From an uncultured Pelagibacteraceae bacterium (GTDB lineage Bacteria > Pseudomonadota > Alphaproteobacteria > Pelagibacterales > Pelagibacteraceae), in the NCBI GenBank assembly GCA_902582315.1, contig CACHRP010000004.1, positions 1-64,000 of the forward strand: a stretch of DNA of 64,000 nt, read 5' to 3'. The position numbers were made by a program, and so were the translations under genes. This document shows positions 17,585 through 26,759 of this stretch, piece by piece. Below the pieces are notes generated by a model. That model saw only the letters and a program-made list of their open reading frames with translations, made no database searches and was not told where the DNA came from. The stretch's first letter is position 1, and each line of letters starts with the position of its first letter.

Positions 17585-19678
17585 GTGAAGCTATTATTGT
17601 CAAAATATAAAAACTATTTAACTTTTTTTCTATTACTAATTCTTTTAATTTCAATAAAAATTGCAAACCCAAGTTTTGTAAAATCAATTTCTTTTATAAG
17701 TTTTGATCTATATCAAAAAATTTTTCCATTAATTAAAAATGAAACCGAGGTTGTTATAATTGACATCGATGAGAAAAGCTTGGGTAAGTTTGGACAATTT
17801 CCTTGGAGTAGGTCAGTTTTTGCAAAAATTTTAGAAAATGTAAATGCAACGAACCCGAAAGCAATAGGTTTTGACGTTTTTTTTACTGAAAAAGATAAAC
17901 AATCTCCCGATGAATTTTTAAAAGCTTATAATTTAATACCAACTGACGTAACTGAAATTCAAAATTTAAAAGGACATGATGAGTTATTTAGAGAAGAATT
18001 AGAAAAATCAAAATCGGTAACAGCAGTATTGGGTAGTAATGTTCCTTCCCACAGCAATTATGATAGAAAATCTAAAGCAAGATTTTTATCCAAAGGGGGA
18101 GATCCTAAGAATTTTACTTATTCTTATCCATACTCGATCGGTTCTCTTGAAAAATTAGAAAAAAGTGTAAAGGGTCTGGGTTCAATATCTTTTTTAGATC
18201 AAACAGATGGAATTATAAGATCCTTACCATTAATAGTTCAGTTTGAAAAAAAAATGTACCCTACTATGGGTCTTGAAATGGTTAGGATTGGAGGAAATCA
18301 GAAAAATTTATATGTTGAGATGAATGAAGTTGGTATTACTAGGGTTAGTTCGAGGCCTTATAAAATACTTTCTGATCCTAATGGAATAATTTGGATTAAG
18401 TATAAAAAATCCCTCAAGAGCCAATATATTTCTGCAAGCTCTGTATACGAAGGTAAATTTGATGAAGAAAGATTTAAAGATAAATATGTTTTAATTGGAG
18501 CCTCCGCGCAAGGGTTATTTGATTTAGTAAAAACTCCTTTAGGAAAAACTATTCCAGGTGTTGAAGTTCATGCCAATGTTATTGAAAATATATTAGATAA
18601 TTCTTATTTAATTAGAAATCCAAATACATATGTTTTTGAGTTATTTTTTTCTATATTAGTTGGCTTTATAACTTTCCTTCTCTCCCAAAGAATTAAACCA
18701 AAATATAGTTTATCAGTATTCTTTGGTAGCTTGATAATAACTATAGCTATTGGATTTAGTTATTTTTTATTTAAATCTGAGCTTGTCGATATTAGTTATC
18801 CAATTTTTATATTAACAATTACCTTTTTAACGGGTTTATATTTTAGATTTTTAGAAGAAAATAGGATTGCCTTAGCAAATTTGCAAAAGGAGGCAAAGCT
18901 ACTTAAAGAAAGAGAGCTAGCGGGCGGAGTACAAAAAAGTCTTTTTCCAAATATAGAAAGATTTGAGAATTTCATTTATGCAAAAAATGTTCCAGCAAGA
19001 GACGTTTCAGGAGATTATTATGATGTTGTAAAAGTAGGTTCAAACGAATATTTTTTTACACTTGCTGATGTATCAGGAAAAGGTATTAAAGCTGGTATGT
19101 ATATGGCAAAAGCATCATCAATATTCAGAACTTTATCTAATTTATCCTATCCATTAGAAAAAGTAGTATTTGGTGTAAATAACGAATTAGTGGAAGCTAA
19201 ATTTAAAGGGATGTTTGTAACAGCGGTATTTGGAAAATTTAATATAGAAACAGGAGAAGTAAACTTCGTAAATGCAGGACACGAAAGTATTATGGTTTTT
19301 GATCGTGACAAAAACTTTGAATTTATAAAATCAGAAATGCCACCAATCGGGATTATAAAATATTTTACTGAATCAATGGTTAAATCTAAAACAATTAATC
19401 TAAAGGATAAAACATTTGTGGTTTATACAGATGGTGTAACAGAGGGATATTTAAAAAATGGCCAGGAACTTGGTGCAGATGGGGTTCAAAAAATCGTAAC
19501 AGATCTAAACGATGTTTCACCTAAAATTATTGTTGATAGCATTGCTGCACAATTAAATTGGGGGGCAGAAAAATTAAGAGATGATATAACATGTTTAGCC
19601 TTAGACTTAAAAAATACTGAATTAATAAAGCCAGCAAAGAAAAAAAAGCTAGAAACTACTGAAGAAAATAAAAATTAA
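17585..19678 (+). CDS. CHASE2 sensor + SpoIIE/PP2C phosphatase
   Basis: 697 aa, GTG start; CHASE2 motifs (VVIIDIDEKSLGKFGQFPWSRSVFA; GFDVFFTEKD), three TM segments, PP2C motifs (VSGDYYDV, ADVSGKGIKAGMYMAKASSIF). Confidence 0.9.
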   Translation: MKLLLSKYKNYLTFFLLLILLISIKIANPSFVKSISFISFDLYQKIFPLIKNETEVVIIDIDEKSLGKFGQFPWSRSVFAKILENVNATNPKAIGFDVFFTEKDKQSPDEFLKAYNLIPTDVTEIQNLKGHDELFREELEKSKSVTAVLGSNVPSHSNYDRKSKARFLSKGGDPKNFTYSYPYSIGSLEKLEKSVKGLGSISFLDQTDGIIRSLPLIVQFEKKMYPTMGLEMVRIGGNQKNLYVEMNEVGITRVSSRPYKILSDPNGIIWIKYKKSLKSQYISASSVYEGKFDEERFKDKYVLIGASAQGLFDLVKTPLGKTIPGVEVHANVIENILDNSYLIRNPNTYVFELFFSILVGFITFLLSQRIKPKYSLSVFFGSLIITIAIGFSYFLFKSELVDISYPIFILTITFLTGLYFRFLEENRIALANLQKEAKLLKERELAGGVQKSLFPNIERFENFIYAKNVPARDVSGDYYDVVKVGSNEYFFTLADVSGKGIKAGMYMAKASSIFRTLSNLSYPLEKVVFGVNNELVEAKFKGMFVTAVFGKFNIETGEVNFVNAGHESIMVFDRDKNFEFIKSEMPPIGIIKYFTESMVKSKTINLKDKTFVVYTDGVTEGYLKNGQELGADGVQKIVTDLNDVSPKIIVDSIAAQLNWGAEKLRDDITCLALDLKNTELIKPAKKKKLETTEENKN

Positions 19679-19752
19679 TTAAACTCAAATTGGTTTATAA
19701 AGATTTCTCTTTTATTTATTTTAACGTATAATAATAATTAATTTAGGGAAAC

Positions 19753-20067
19753 GTGAAAAAAATATTTTTGTTATTATCAGTTATACTTTTTTTGAACGGT
19801 TGTGTACAAACAACCTCAATGATGGGACCAACTTATACGTTGGTAAAAACTGGTAGCGTTGTTCAAGCAGGATCATCTATTGCAACATCGTATGGTATTA
19901 AAAGTACACTGGGTCAATCACCATCAGAAATTATTTTTTCTTTTGCAAAAAAAGAAAATAGTACAAGAGAGTGCGAAACTTTTCATTCTTCTGACTTAAA
20001 TGCGATATTTTTTGATACTTTAGATGAGATTGATTGTTTAAGAAATCCTTTTAGTATTCTTAAGTAA
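19753..20067 (+). CDS. Small putative lipoprotein
   Basis: 104 aa, N-terminal lipobox LNGC. Confidence 0.6.
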   Translation: MKKIFLLLSVILFLNGCVQTTSMMGPTYTLVKTGSVVQAGSSIATSYGIKSTLGQSPSEIIFSFAKKENSTRECETFHSSDLNAIFFDTLDEIDCLRNPFSILK

Positions 20068-20068
20068 T

Positions 20069-20326
20069 TTAATTACCTAAAATATTTTTTAACTCACCAT
20101 TCTTTTCCAAAGCTCTTAGTTCTTCGTATCCACCAATATGTTTATCCTCTATAAATATTTGTGGAACAGTTCTTCGTCCATTGCTTCTTTTAATCATTTC
20201 TTCTCGAATTTCTAAATTATTTCCTATATCGATTTCTTTAAAGGTTGCATTATTTCTTTTAAAAAGTCTTTTCGCTGCATCACAAAATGCACACATAGGA
20301 CCTGTGTACATGATTATATTTTTCAT
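20069..20326 (-). CDS. grxC: Glutaredoxin (GrxC-type)
   Basis: 85 aa; MCAFC active-site-like CxxC, RRTVPQIFIEDKHIGGYEEL. Confidence 0.9.
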   Translation of the reverse strand: MKNIIMYTGPMCAFCDAAKRLFKRNNATFKEIDIGNNLEIREEMIKRSNGRRTVPQIFIEDKHIGGYEELRALEKNGELKNILGN

Positions 20327-20357
20327 AATTTACATATAACAATTTTTAATTTTATTA

Positions 20358-20654
20358 CTAGGTTTGAAAATCATTTTTATTTATTTTAATTCTGATGCTT
20401 TTTCTATTGGCTTCAAATTTTTTTCTGTGTTTGATACTTTTTGAATGTACTCGCTTTCTCCAAAGTCTGAATGATGATGGTTTAAGAGATTTTCGCATAA
20501 TTTTAATTACCTCATTTTCTGATTTTCCAGTTTTGCTCTCAATCTCCTCAAAGGTGATTCTATCTGCCCAAGCTGCCCATATAACCCAATCTGGACTCTC
20601 TATTTTTGGCTCAGGATTTTTAACTCTTGTTTGTGGTCTGTGACTTTTTTTCAT
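20358..20654 (-). CDS. Conserved hypothetical protein, DUF2805/TIGR03643-like
   Basis: 98 aa; WAAWADRITFEEIESKTGKSENEVIKIMR...SSFRLWRKRV. Confidence 0.65.
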   Translation of the reverse strand: MKKSHRPQTRVKNPEPKIESPDWVIWAAWADRITFEEIESKTGKSENEVIKIMRKSLKPSSFRLWRKRVHSKSIKHRKKFEANRKSIRIKINKNDFQT

Positions 20655-20719
20655 AATTTTTTAAACAAATCTTATTAAATCATTAATGAAATTTTTATAC
20701 CATGTGTTATACTGATCTC

Positions 20720-20778
20720 AGATAGTCCTATCTAGCCATCTTTAGCTCCCGGTTTTATAGGACTATCCACATTTTTTC
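20720..20778 (+). ncRNA. Candidate ~60-nt small RNA (hairpin + U tract downstream of an extended -10)
   Basis: TGTTATACT extended -10 at 20705-20713; perfect 11-bp inverted repeat GATAGTCCTAT (20721-20731)/ATAGGACTATC (20757-20767); T6 at 20772-20777. Confidence 0.45.
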
Positions 20779-20846
20779 TTAACTCTACTTCCCATTTTTT
20801 TACTAAATAGAAATTTTTGGTGTAATAATGATGTTATCAATTTTTT

Positions 20847-21617
20847 ATGAAACTAGGATTTATAGGTACAGGAAATATTTCATCAGATGTCATTACTGGC
20901 ATTTGTAGATCTAATTTAAAATTTAAACAAATAATAATCTCCCCTAGAAATAAAAAAAAAGCAAAAAAATTAGAAAAAGAATTTAAAAAAGTAAAAATAG
21001 CAAAAAACAATCAAGAAGTTGTAAATAAATCTGATTGGATATTTATTGGAGTTCTACCTAAGGTTGCTAATCAAATATTACCTAATTTAATTTTTAAACA
21101 AAATCAAACAATTATAAGTTTTGTTGCAACTTTAAATCTCTCGAAACTTAAAAAAAAAATTAAAACTAAAGTAAATTTAGTAAGAGCAATACCTATGCCA
21201 CCAATATCTCTAGGACTAGGTCCAATTGTAATGTGTCCACCAAACACAAAAGTTAAGAACTTTTTTAATAAAATTGGAACTAGTATTGAAATTAAAAATG
21301 AAAAATTATCTAATAATTTTTGGGCAATTTCAGGAACAATGGCAGCATTTTATGAAACTTTAAAAAATTTGTCAGACTGGTTAGTGAAAAAGAAAACTAA
21401 CAGAAGAAAAGCACAAGAATATGTTACTTCACTTTATTTTGCTTTAGCTGGACTAGCATTAGAAAACTCTGATAAAAATATGAAAAAATTTGTTTCCGAT
21501 TCACAAACTCCTGGAGGATTAAATTGGCAAGGTGTAAATCAATTAAGAAAAGCTGGCTATTATAAATTGTTACAGAGTTCCTTAAATAATTTGTTAAAAA
21601 GATTAAATAAATCTTAA
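20847..21617 (+). CDS. Pyrroline-5-carboxylate reductase family protein
   Basis: 256 aa; MKLGFIGTGNISSDVITG, RAIPMPPISLGLG, SDSQTPGGLNWQGV. Confidence 0.75.
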   Translation: MKLGFIGTGNISSDVITGICRSNLKFKQIIISPRNKKKAKKLEKEFKKVKIAKNNQEVVNKSDWIFIGVLPKVANQILPNLIFKQNQTIISFVATLNLSKLKKKIKTKVNLVRAIPMPPISLGLGPIVMCPPNTKVKNFFNKIGTSIEIKNEKLSNNFWAISGTMAAFYETLKNLSDWLVKKKTNRRKAQEYVTSLYFALAGLALENSDKNMKKFVSDSQTPGGLNWQGVNQLRKAGYYKLLQSSLNNLLKRLNKS

Positions 21618-21620
21618 TTT

Positions 21621-22397
21621 ATGCAGCAAAACACAAACATTTTGCAAGTTAACGGACTTTCAAAATATTTTGGAGGTTTAGCTGCAGTATCAAATTGCAC
21701 ACTTAGTATTAAAAAAGGTTCTATCACAGGAATAATTGGACCTAATGGTTCAGGAAAGACAACATTATTCAATTTAATTGCAGGTAATTTAAAACCAAAT
21801 CAAGGTAAGGTTTTATTCAATAATAATGATATTACTGGAGTTCCTGCTTACGAGCTTTTTTCAAAAGGTATATTAAGAACATTTCAAATAGCTCATGAAT
21901 TTACAAATCTTACTGTTTTAGAAAATTTGATGATGGTACCTGGAAATCAAACAGGGGAAAAATTAACGAAAGTTTTAATGAGTTCTAAAATTATTAAATC
22001 AGAAGAAGAAGAAATCAAAAATAAAGCTTTAGAAGTTGCTGAATTTTTGAACTTGAAGCATTTATCAAATGAGTTAGCAGGCAACTTATCTGGAGGTCAA
22101 AAAAAACTTTTAGAACTTGGAAGAACTATGATGGTGGATGCTAATCTAGTTTTATTAGATGAGGTTGGTGCAGGAGTAAATAGAACACTACTAAAAGATT
22201 TAGGAACCGCAATACTCAGACTAAATAAAGAAAGAGGGTATACTTTTTGTATGATTGAACATGATATGGATTTCATAAGCCGAATGTGTGATCCTGTTAT
22301 CGTGATGTCTGAAGGCGCTGTTTTATTTGAAGGCACATCTGATGAAGTTAAAAAAAATGAGAAAGTAATTGATAGTTATTTAGGAAGAAGAAAATAA
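21621..22397 (+). CDS. livG: Branched-chain amino acid-type ABC transporter ATPase LivG
   Basis: 258 aa; GPNGSGKTTLFNLIAG, LSGGQKKLLELGR; followed by LivF/H/M. Confidence 0.9.
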   Translation: MQQNTNILQVNGLSKYFGGLAAVSNCTLSIKKGSITGIIGPNGSGKTTLFNLIAGNLKPNQGKVLFNNNDITGVPAYELFSKGILRTFQIAHEFTNLTVLENLMMVPGNQTGEKLTKVLMSSKIIKSEEEEIKNKALEVAEFLNLKHLSNELAGNLSGGQKKLLELGRTMMVDANLVLLDEVGAGVNRTLLKDLGTAILRLNKERGYTFCMIEHDMDFISRMCDPVIVMSEGAVLFEGTSDEVKKNEKVIDSYLGRRK

Positions 22398-23105
22398 ATG
22401 GCATTTTTTGAGGGAAGTAAAATGACAGCAGGATATGGAGATGGTCCAGATATTATTAGCTCTTGTACAATAAATGTTGATAAGGGAGAGATTGTTGCAA
22501 TCCTAGGTCCCAATGGTGCAGGCAAATCAACAGCGATGAAAACTATGCTTGGATTACTTAATCTAAAATCTGGCAGTGTTTTGATTAATGGTGAGGACAT
22601 AACAAATTTGTCACCACAAGACAGAGTCAAAAAAGGAATATCTTTTGTTCCTCAAAGTAAAAATGTATTTGCTGAGTTGACCGTAAAGGAAAATTTAGAA
22701 GTGGGTGCTTTTTTAAGAACGGATAAATTGGATAAAATCCTAAATGATATTTATGACTTATTTCCTATTTTAAAGGAGAAACAATCACAAATAGTTGGAG
22801 AGCTATCAGGTGGTCAAAGACAACAGGTTGCACTTGGACGTGCACTGATGATTAAACCTTCAGTATTAATGTTAGACGAACCTACAGCTGGTGTATCTCC
22901 AATTGTGATGGACGAGTTATTTGAACATATCATTAAAGTAAAAAAAACTAATGTTGCAATAATAATGGTAGAACAAAATGCTAAACAGGCTCTAAGTATT
23001 TCTGATAGAGGTTATGTTTTAGTAACAGGTCAAAACAAGTTTGAGGGATCAGGCAACGAACTGTTAAATGATCCAGAAGTTAGAAGATCTTTTTTAGGAG
23101 CTTAA
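22398..23105 (+). CDS. livF: Branched-chain amino acid-type ABC transporter ATPase LivF
   Basis: 235 aa; GPNGAGKSTAMKTM, LSGGQRQQVALGRALM. Confidence 0.9.
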   Translation: MAFFEGSKMTAGYGDGPDIISSCTINVDKGEIVAILGPNGAGKSTAMKTMLGLLNLKSGSVLINGEDITNLSPQDRVKKGISFVPQSKNVFAELTVKENLEVGAFLRTDKLDKILNDIYDLFPILKEKQSQIVGELSGGQRQQVALGRALMIKPSVLMLDEPTAGVSPIVMDELFEHIIKVKKTNVAIIMVEQNAKQALSISDRGYVLVTGQNKFEGSGNELLNDPEVRRSFLGA

Positions 23106-24116
23106 ATGGATTTTATAAATGCAATTGTATTACTTTTAAATTACACAGTAATTCCAGCGCTTACATATGGATCCCAGCTAGCATTAGGTGCGATATTTGT
23201 AACGTTAGTCTACGGTATTTTGAGGTTTGCTAATTTTGCAACTGGGGACATGATGTCATTTGGAACAATGGTTGCTGTACTTATAACATTTTATTTTCAA
23301 TCTTTAGGAATTAGTTTTGGTTTTTTGCCTACTGCCTTACTAACAATACCACCCGCGATTTTAGCGATGATTTTTTACATGTTATTTATTGATAAGTTTG
23401 TATTCAGTTATTATCGAGTTAAAAAAAGCCCACCTGTTCAATTAGCGATGGTAAGCGTTGGTGTAATGTTCGTTACACAAGCAATAATAAGGATAATTAT
23501 AGGACCATTTGATAGAAGATTTTTTGATGGGGAAAAATTCATTTTAAAAGCTAATGAATTTAGGGAAATGACTGGGTTAAATGAAGGTTTAACAATTAAA
23601 TCTACCCAAGCAATAACAATTTTTGTTACGGTACTTGTAGTTTCAATAATGTTTTGGTTTTTGAATAGAACTAAAACTGGAACAAGCATGAGGGCTTACT
23701 CTGACAATGAAGACTTAGCTTTACTTTCTGGGATAGATCCAAAAAAGGTTGTTCTAATCACTTGGATTATTGCAGGTATCCTAGCAACTATTGGTGGAGT
23801 ACTTTATGGTTTAGATAAGAGTTACAGACCTTTTGTTTATTTTAATAATATGTTGCCAATTTTTGCAGCAGCCATTGTTGGTGGAATTGGGAATCCATTT
23901 GGAGCTTTTCTTGGAGGCTATGTAATTGCATTTGCAGAAATTTTAGTTACTTATGCTTATAAAAAATTTTTTGCATATTTATTGCCAGAATTCATGGAAC
24001 CAGATTCCCTTATGCAATTATTATCAACCGACTATAAATTTGCAGTATCATTTTCCATTTTGGTTATTGTGCTACTTTTTAGACCATCAGGAATATTCAA
24101 GGGCAAAACTCTATGA
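23106..24116 (+). CDS. livH: Branched-chain amino acid-type ABC permease LivH
   Basis: 336 aa; multi-TM, FANFATGDMMSFG, AAAIVGGIGNPFGAFLGG. Confidence 0.9.
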   Translation: MDFINAIVLLLNYTVIPALTYGSQLALGAIFVTLVYGILRFANFATGDMMSFGTMVAVLITFYFQSLGISFGFLPTALLTIPPAILAMIFYMLFIDKFVFSYYRVKKSPPVQLAMVSVGVMFVTQAIIRIIIGPFDRRFFDGEKFILKANEFREMTGLNEGLTIKSTQAITIFVTVLVVSIMFWFLNRTKTGTSMRAYSDNEDLALLSGIDPKKVVLITWIIAGILATIGGVLYGLDKSYRPFVYFNNMLPIFAAAIVGGIGNPFGAFLGGYVIAFAEILVTYAYKKFFAYLLPEFMEPDSLMQLLSTDYKFAVSFSILVIVLLFRPSGIFKGKTL

Positions 24117-25483
24117 TGCAACACAAAAATATAATTGCTGCCTACTCAATAATGATATTATTGATTATTGCTGTTGGAGTACTACAGTCTTGGACTATAG
24201 CTCTAACAATTTTAAACTATTGTTTAATCTCTGCTGTAATGACAATAGGGGCAAATATTCAATGGGGTTATGCTGGTCTAATTAATTTTGGAATTATGGG
24301 TTACACCGCTCTAGGAGGATTGGCGGCAGTTTTAGTAAATGTACCACCTGTTAAAGAAGCTTGGAAAGCCGGGGGATCGGGTATGGTTGTTTCTTTAATT
24401 CTTATAATATCTGGTGTTTATATAATCCGTACGGTTCTAAGAAAATTTGAAAATTCAAAAAAAAGAAATTATATAGTTGCTGCAATTATTATTATAGGTT
24501 TTGTAACCATAAGATATATTTCTGGTCCAGCAATTGAAAATATAGAGGCTGTTGACCCAGCCAAAACAGGGTTTCTTGGTGGATTAGGTTTGCCAATAAT
24601 TTTCTCATGGATAGTTGGTGGTCTGTTTGCTGCAGGTATAGCTTTCATAGTCGGTAAAATTGCACTTGGACTAAGAGCAGACTATTTAGCGATAGCAACT
24701 TTACTTATAGCTGAAATTATAGTTTCAATAATTAAACATGAAGATTGGCTAGCAAGAGGCGTAAAAAATGTTATTGGTTTAAAAAGACCGGTTCCTTACG
24801 AAGTCGATTTACAAGGTTCAACGTGGTTTATAGATTTAGTAGAAAAATTTCATTCAAAAAAATTAGATCTAATTACCTCTTTGTCTGAAAGACAAGATGT
24901 TTTAAATCAATTAGTGATTGATGCATCTTCAGTTTATGTAAAATTGTGTCTTGCAGGTCTATTTTTGACTGTTGTAATAATTTTATTAATTCTTACTCAA
25001 AAAGCATTGTATTCTCCTTGGGGAAGAAAGATGAGAGCCATAAGAGATAACGAAGTGGCTGCAAATGCAATGGGAAAAAATGTTGTTAAAGAACATTTAT
25101 TAATATTTATTTTGGGTTCCGCAATAGTGGGAATAGCTGGTGCCATGATGGTTACAAATGATGGCCTATTTACACCAGGCAGTTATAGACCAATGAGATA
25201 CACATTTGTAATATGGGTAATGGTCATTGTTGGAGGAACTGGGAATAATTTTGGTGCAATTCTTGGAGGTTTTGTTGTTTGGTTTTTATGGGTAGAGGCT
25301 GCACCAATTGCTTTATTTTTTATAAATTTTTTTACTGCACACTTGGATGAAACTAATGCAGTTAAACAACATTTAATTCAAAGTGCTGCATATTTTAGAT
25401 TTTTACTAGTTGGAATTGGACTTTTGATTATAATGAGATACCGTCCTAAAGGATTAATACCTGAAAAAATAAATATTAAATAA
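24113..25483 (+). CDS. livM: Branched-chain amino acid-type ABC permease LivM
   Basis: 456 aa; GLRADYLAIATLLIAEI, RAIRDNEVAANAMGKNV, GGTGNNFGAILGG. Confidence 0.9.
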   Translation: MMQHKNIIAAYSIMILLIIAVGVLQSWTIALTILNYCLISAVMTIGANIQWGYAGLINFGIMGYTALGGLAAVLVNVPPVKEAWKAGGSGMVVSLILIISGVYIIRTVLRKFENSKKRNYIVAAIIIIGFVTIRYISGPAIENIEAVDPAKTGFLGGLGLPIIFSWIVGGLFAAGIAFIVGKIALGLRADYLAIATLLIAEIIVSIIKHEDWLARGVKNVIGLKRPVPYEVDLQGSTWFIDLVEKFHSKKLDLITSLSERQDVLNQLVIDASSVYVKLCLAGLFLTVVIILLILTQKALYSPWGRKMRAIRDNEVAANAMGKNVVKEHLLIFILGSAIVGIAGAMMVTNDGLFTPGSYRPMRYTFVIWVMVIVGGTGNNFGAILGGFVVWFLWVEAAPIALFFINFFTAHLDETNAVKQHLIQSAAYFRFLLVGIGLLIIMRYRPKGLIPEKINIK

Positions 25484-25486
25484 ATT

Positions 25487-25558
25487 ATGTTTTTTTACAT
25501 TCTAACAGGCATTGTAATAGGAATTATTATTTATTTAGGAGATAAATACATATTTTAA
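25487..25558 (+). CDS. 23-aa single-TM microprotein
   Basis: MFFYILTGIVIGIIIYLGDKYIF; stop TAA shares its last A with the ATG of the downstream MFS gene. Confidence 0.5.
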   Translation: MFFYILTGIVIGIIIYLGDKYIF

Positions 25559-26742
25559 TGAATAAAAATCTTATTTTATTAACTTTAAGTCAGATTTTTA
25601 GTTTTACTGCAGCTCCAGTTACTGTTTTTTTAAGTGGAATTATAGGATCTCAAATAAGCCCTATGAAATCATTATCGACTTTACCCATGTCAATCTCTGT
25701 TGTTGGAATAGCTATTGGCGCAATTGTGGCTACAAAAATAATGAGTTTAGTCGGAAGAAAACTTGGTTTTATTTATGCATCAATTGGTAATGCATTATTT
25801 TCAATTTTGGCAGCTTATTCAATATTTAATCAGAATTTTTATATTTTTTGTTTTGCTAACTTTTTTATAGGTATTGGAATGGCCTTTACTCATCAATATC
25901 GTTTTGCTGCTGCAGAAAGTGTTGAAAAAAATATGGCTCCAAAAGCGGTTTCGATATTATTGTTTGGAGGTATCATCTCAGCTTTTTTAGGACCAAGTTT
26001 GGCCAATTATTCAAAAGATTTAGTTAGCGAGAATTTGTATGTAGGATCATATTTATCTTTAGCGGTTTTAACATTTATACCCACAATTCTTTTTTTGTTT
26101 TATGAAAGTAAAACAATTAATAAAGAAAATATTAATTATACTGGAAGAAGTTATTTAGAATTAATTTCTCAACCAAGATTTATTCAAGCGCTAGCAGCAT
26201 CAGCATTTGGATATGCAATAATGACTTTTTTAATGACAGCAACACCTATAAGTATGCATGTTATGGAAAAAATGAGTTTAAGTAAAACAGGTATTGTAAT
26301 TCAGTTTCATGTAGCCTCAATGTTTTTGCCATCACTTGTAACAGGATATCTAATTAAAAAAATAGGCCATAGTAATGTAATCTATATTGGTATATTTTTT
26401 TACAGTATTACTTCGTTTATAAGTATTTTTGATCAAACTTTTTTTAATTATTTGTTTGCTCTTATTTTTTTAGGTATAGGTTGGAATTTTTTATTTATAT
26501 CAGGGACAAGTTTACTTGTGCTTACATACGAGGAAAAAGAAAAATATAAAGCACAGGGCTTAAATGATTTTATAGTTTACTCAGTTCATGCATTAGGCAG
26601 TTTATCAGCAGGAGTGTTTATTACTCTAACAAGTTGGAAGATAATGAACTTAATTTGTATTCCTTTTATGATATTAATTATTTTAGCGAGTATAAGAGCT
26701 GATATATCAAATAAACAAAACCCTAGCGTAATAAAACGCTAG
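25558..26742 (+). CDS. MFS transporter
   Basis: 394 aa, ~12 hydrophobic segments. Confidence 0.8.
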   Translation: MNKNLILLTLSQIFSFTAAPVTVFLSGIIGSQISPMKSLSTLPMSISVVGIAIGAIVATKIMSLVGRKLGFIYASIGNALFSILAAYSIFNQNFYIFCFANFFIGIGMAFTHQYRFAAAESVEKNMAPKAVSILLFGGIISAFLGPSLANYSKDLVSENLYVGSYLSLAVLTFIPTILFLFYESKTINKENINYTGRSYLELISQPRFIQALAASAFGYAIMTFLMTATPISMHVMEKMSLSKTGIVIQFHVASMFLPSLVTGYLIKKIGHSNVIYIGIFFYSITSFISIFDQTFFNYLFALIFLGIGWNFLFISGTSLLVLTYEEKEKYKAQGLNDFIVYSVHALGSLSAGVFITLTSWKIMNLICIPFMILIILASIRADISNKQNPSVIKR

Positions 26743-26748
26743 GGTTTT
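26717..26748. terminator. Bidirectional terminator hairpin AAAACCCTAGCG ... CGCTAGGGTTTT
   Basis: 12-bp perfect arms, 8-nt loop, between convergent genes. Confidence 0.9.
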
Positions 26749-26759
26749 TAAAATAAAAA

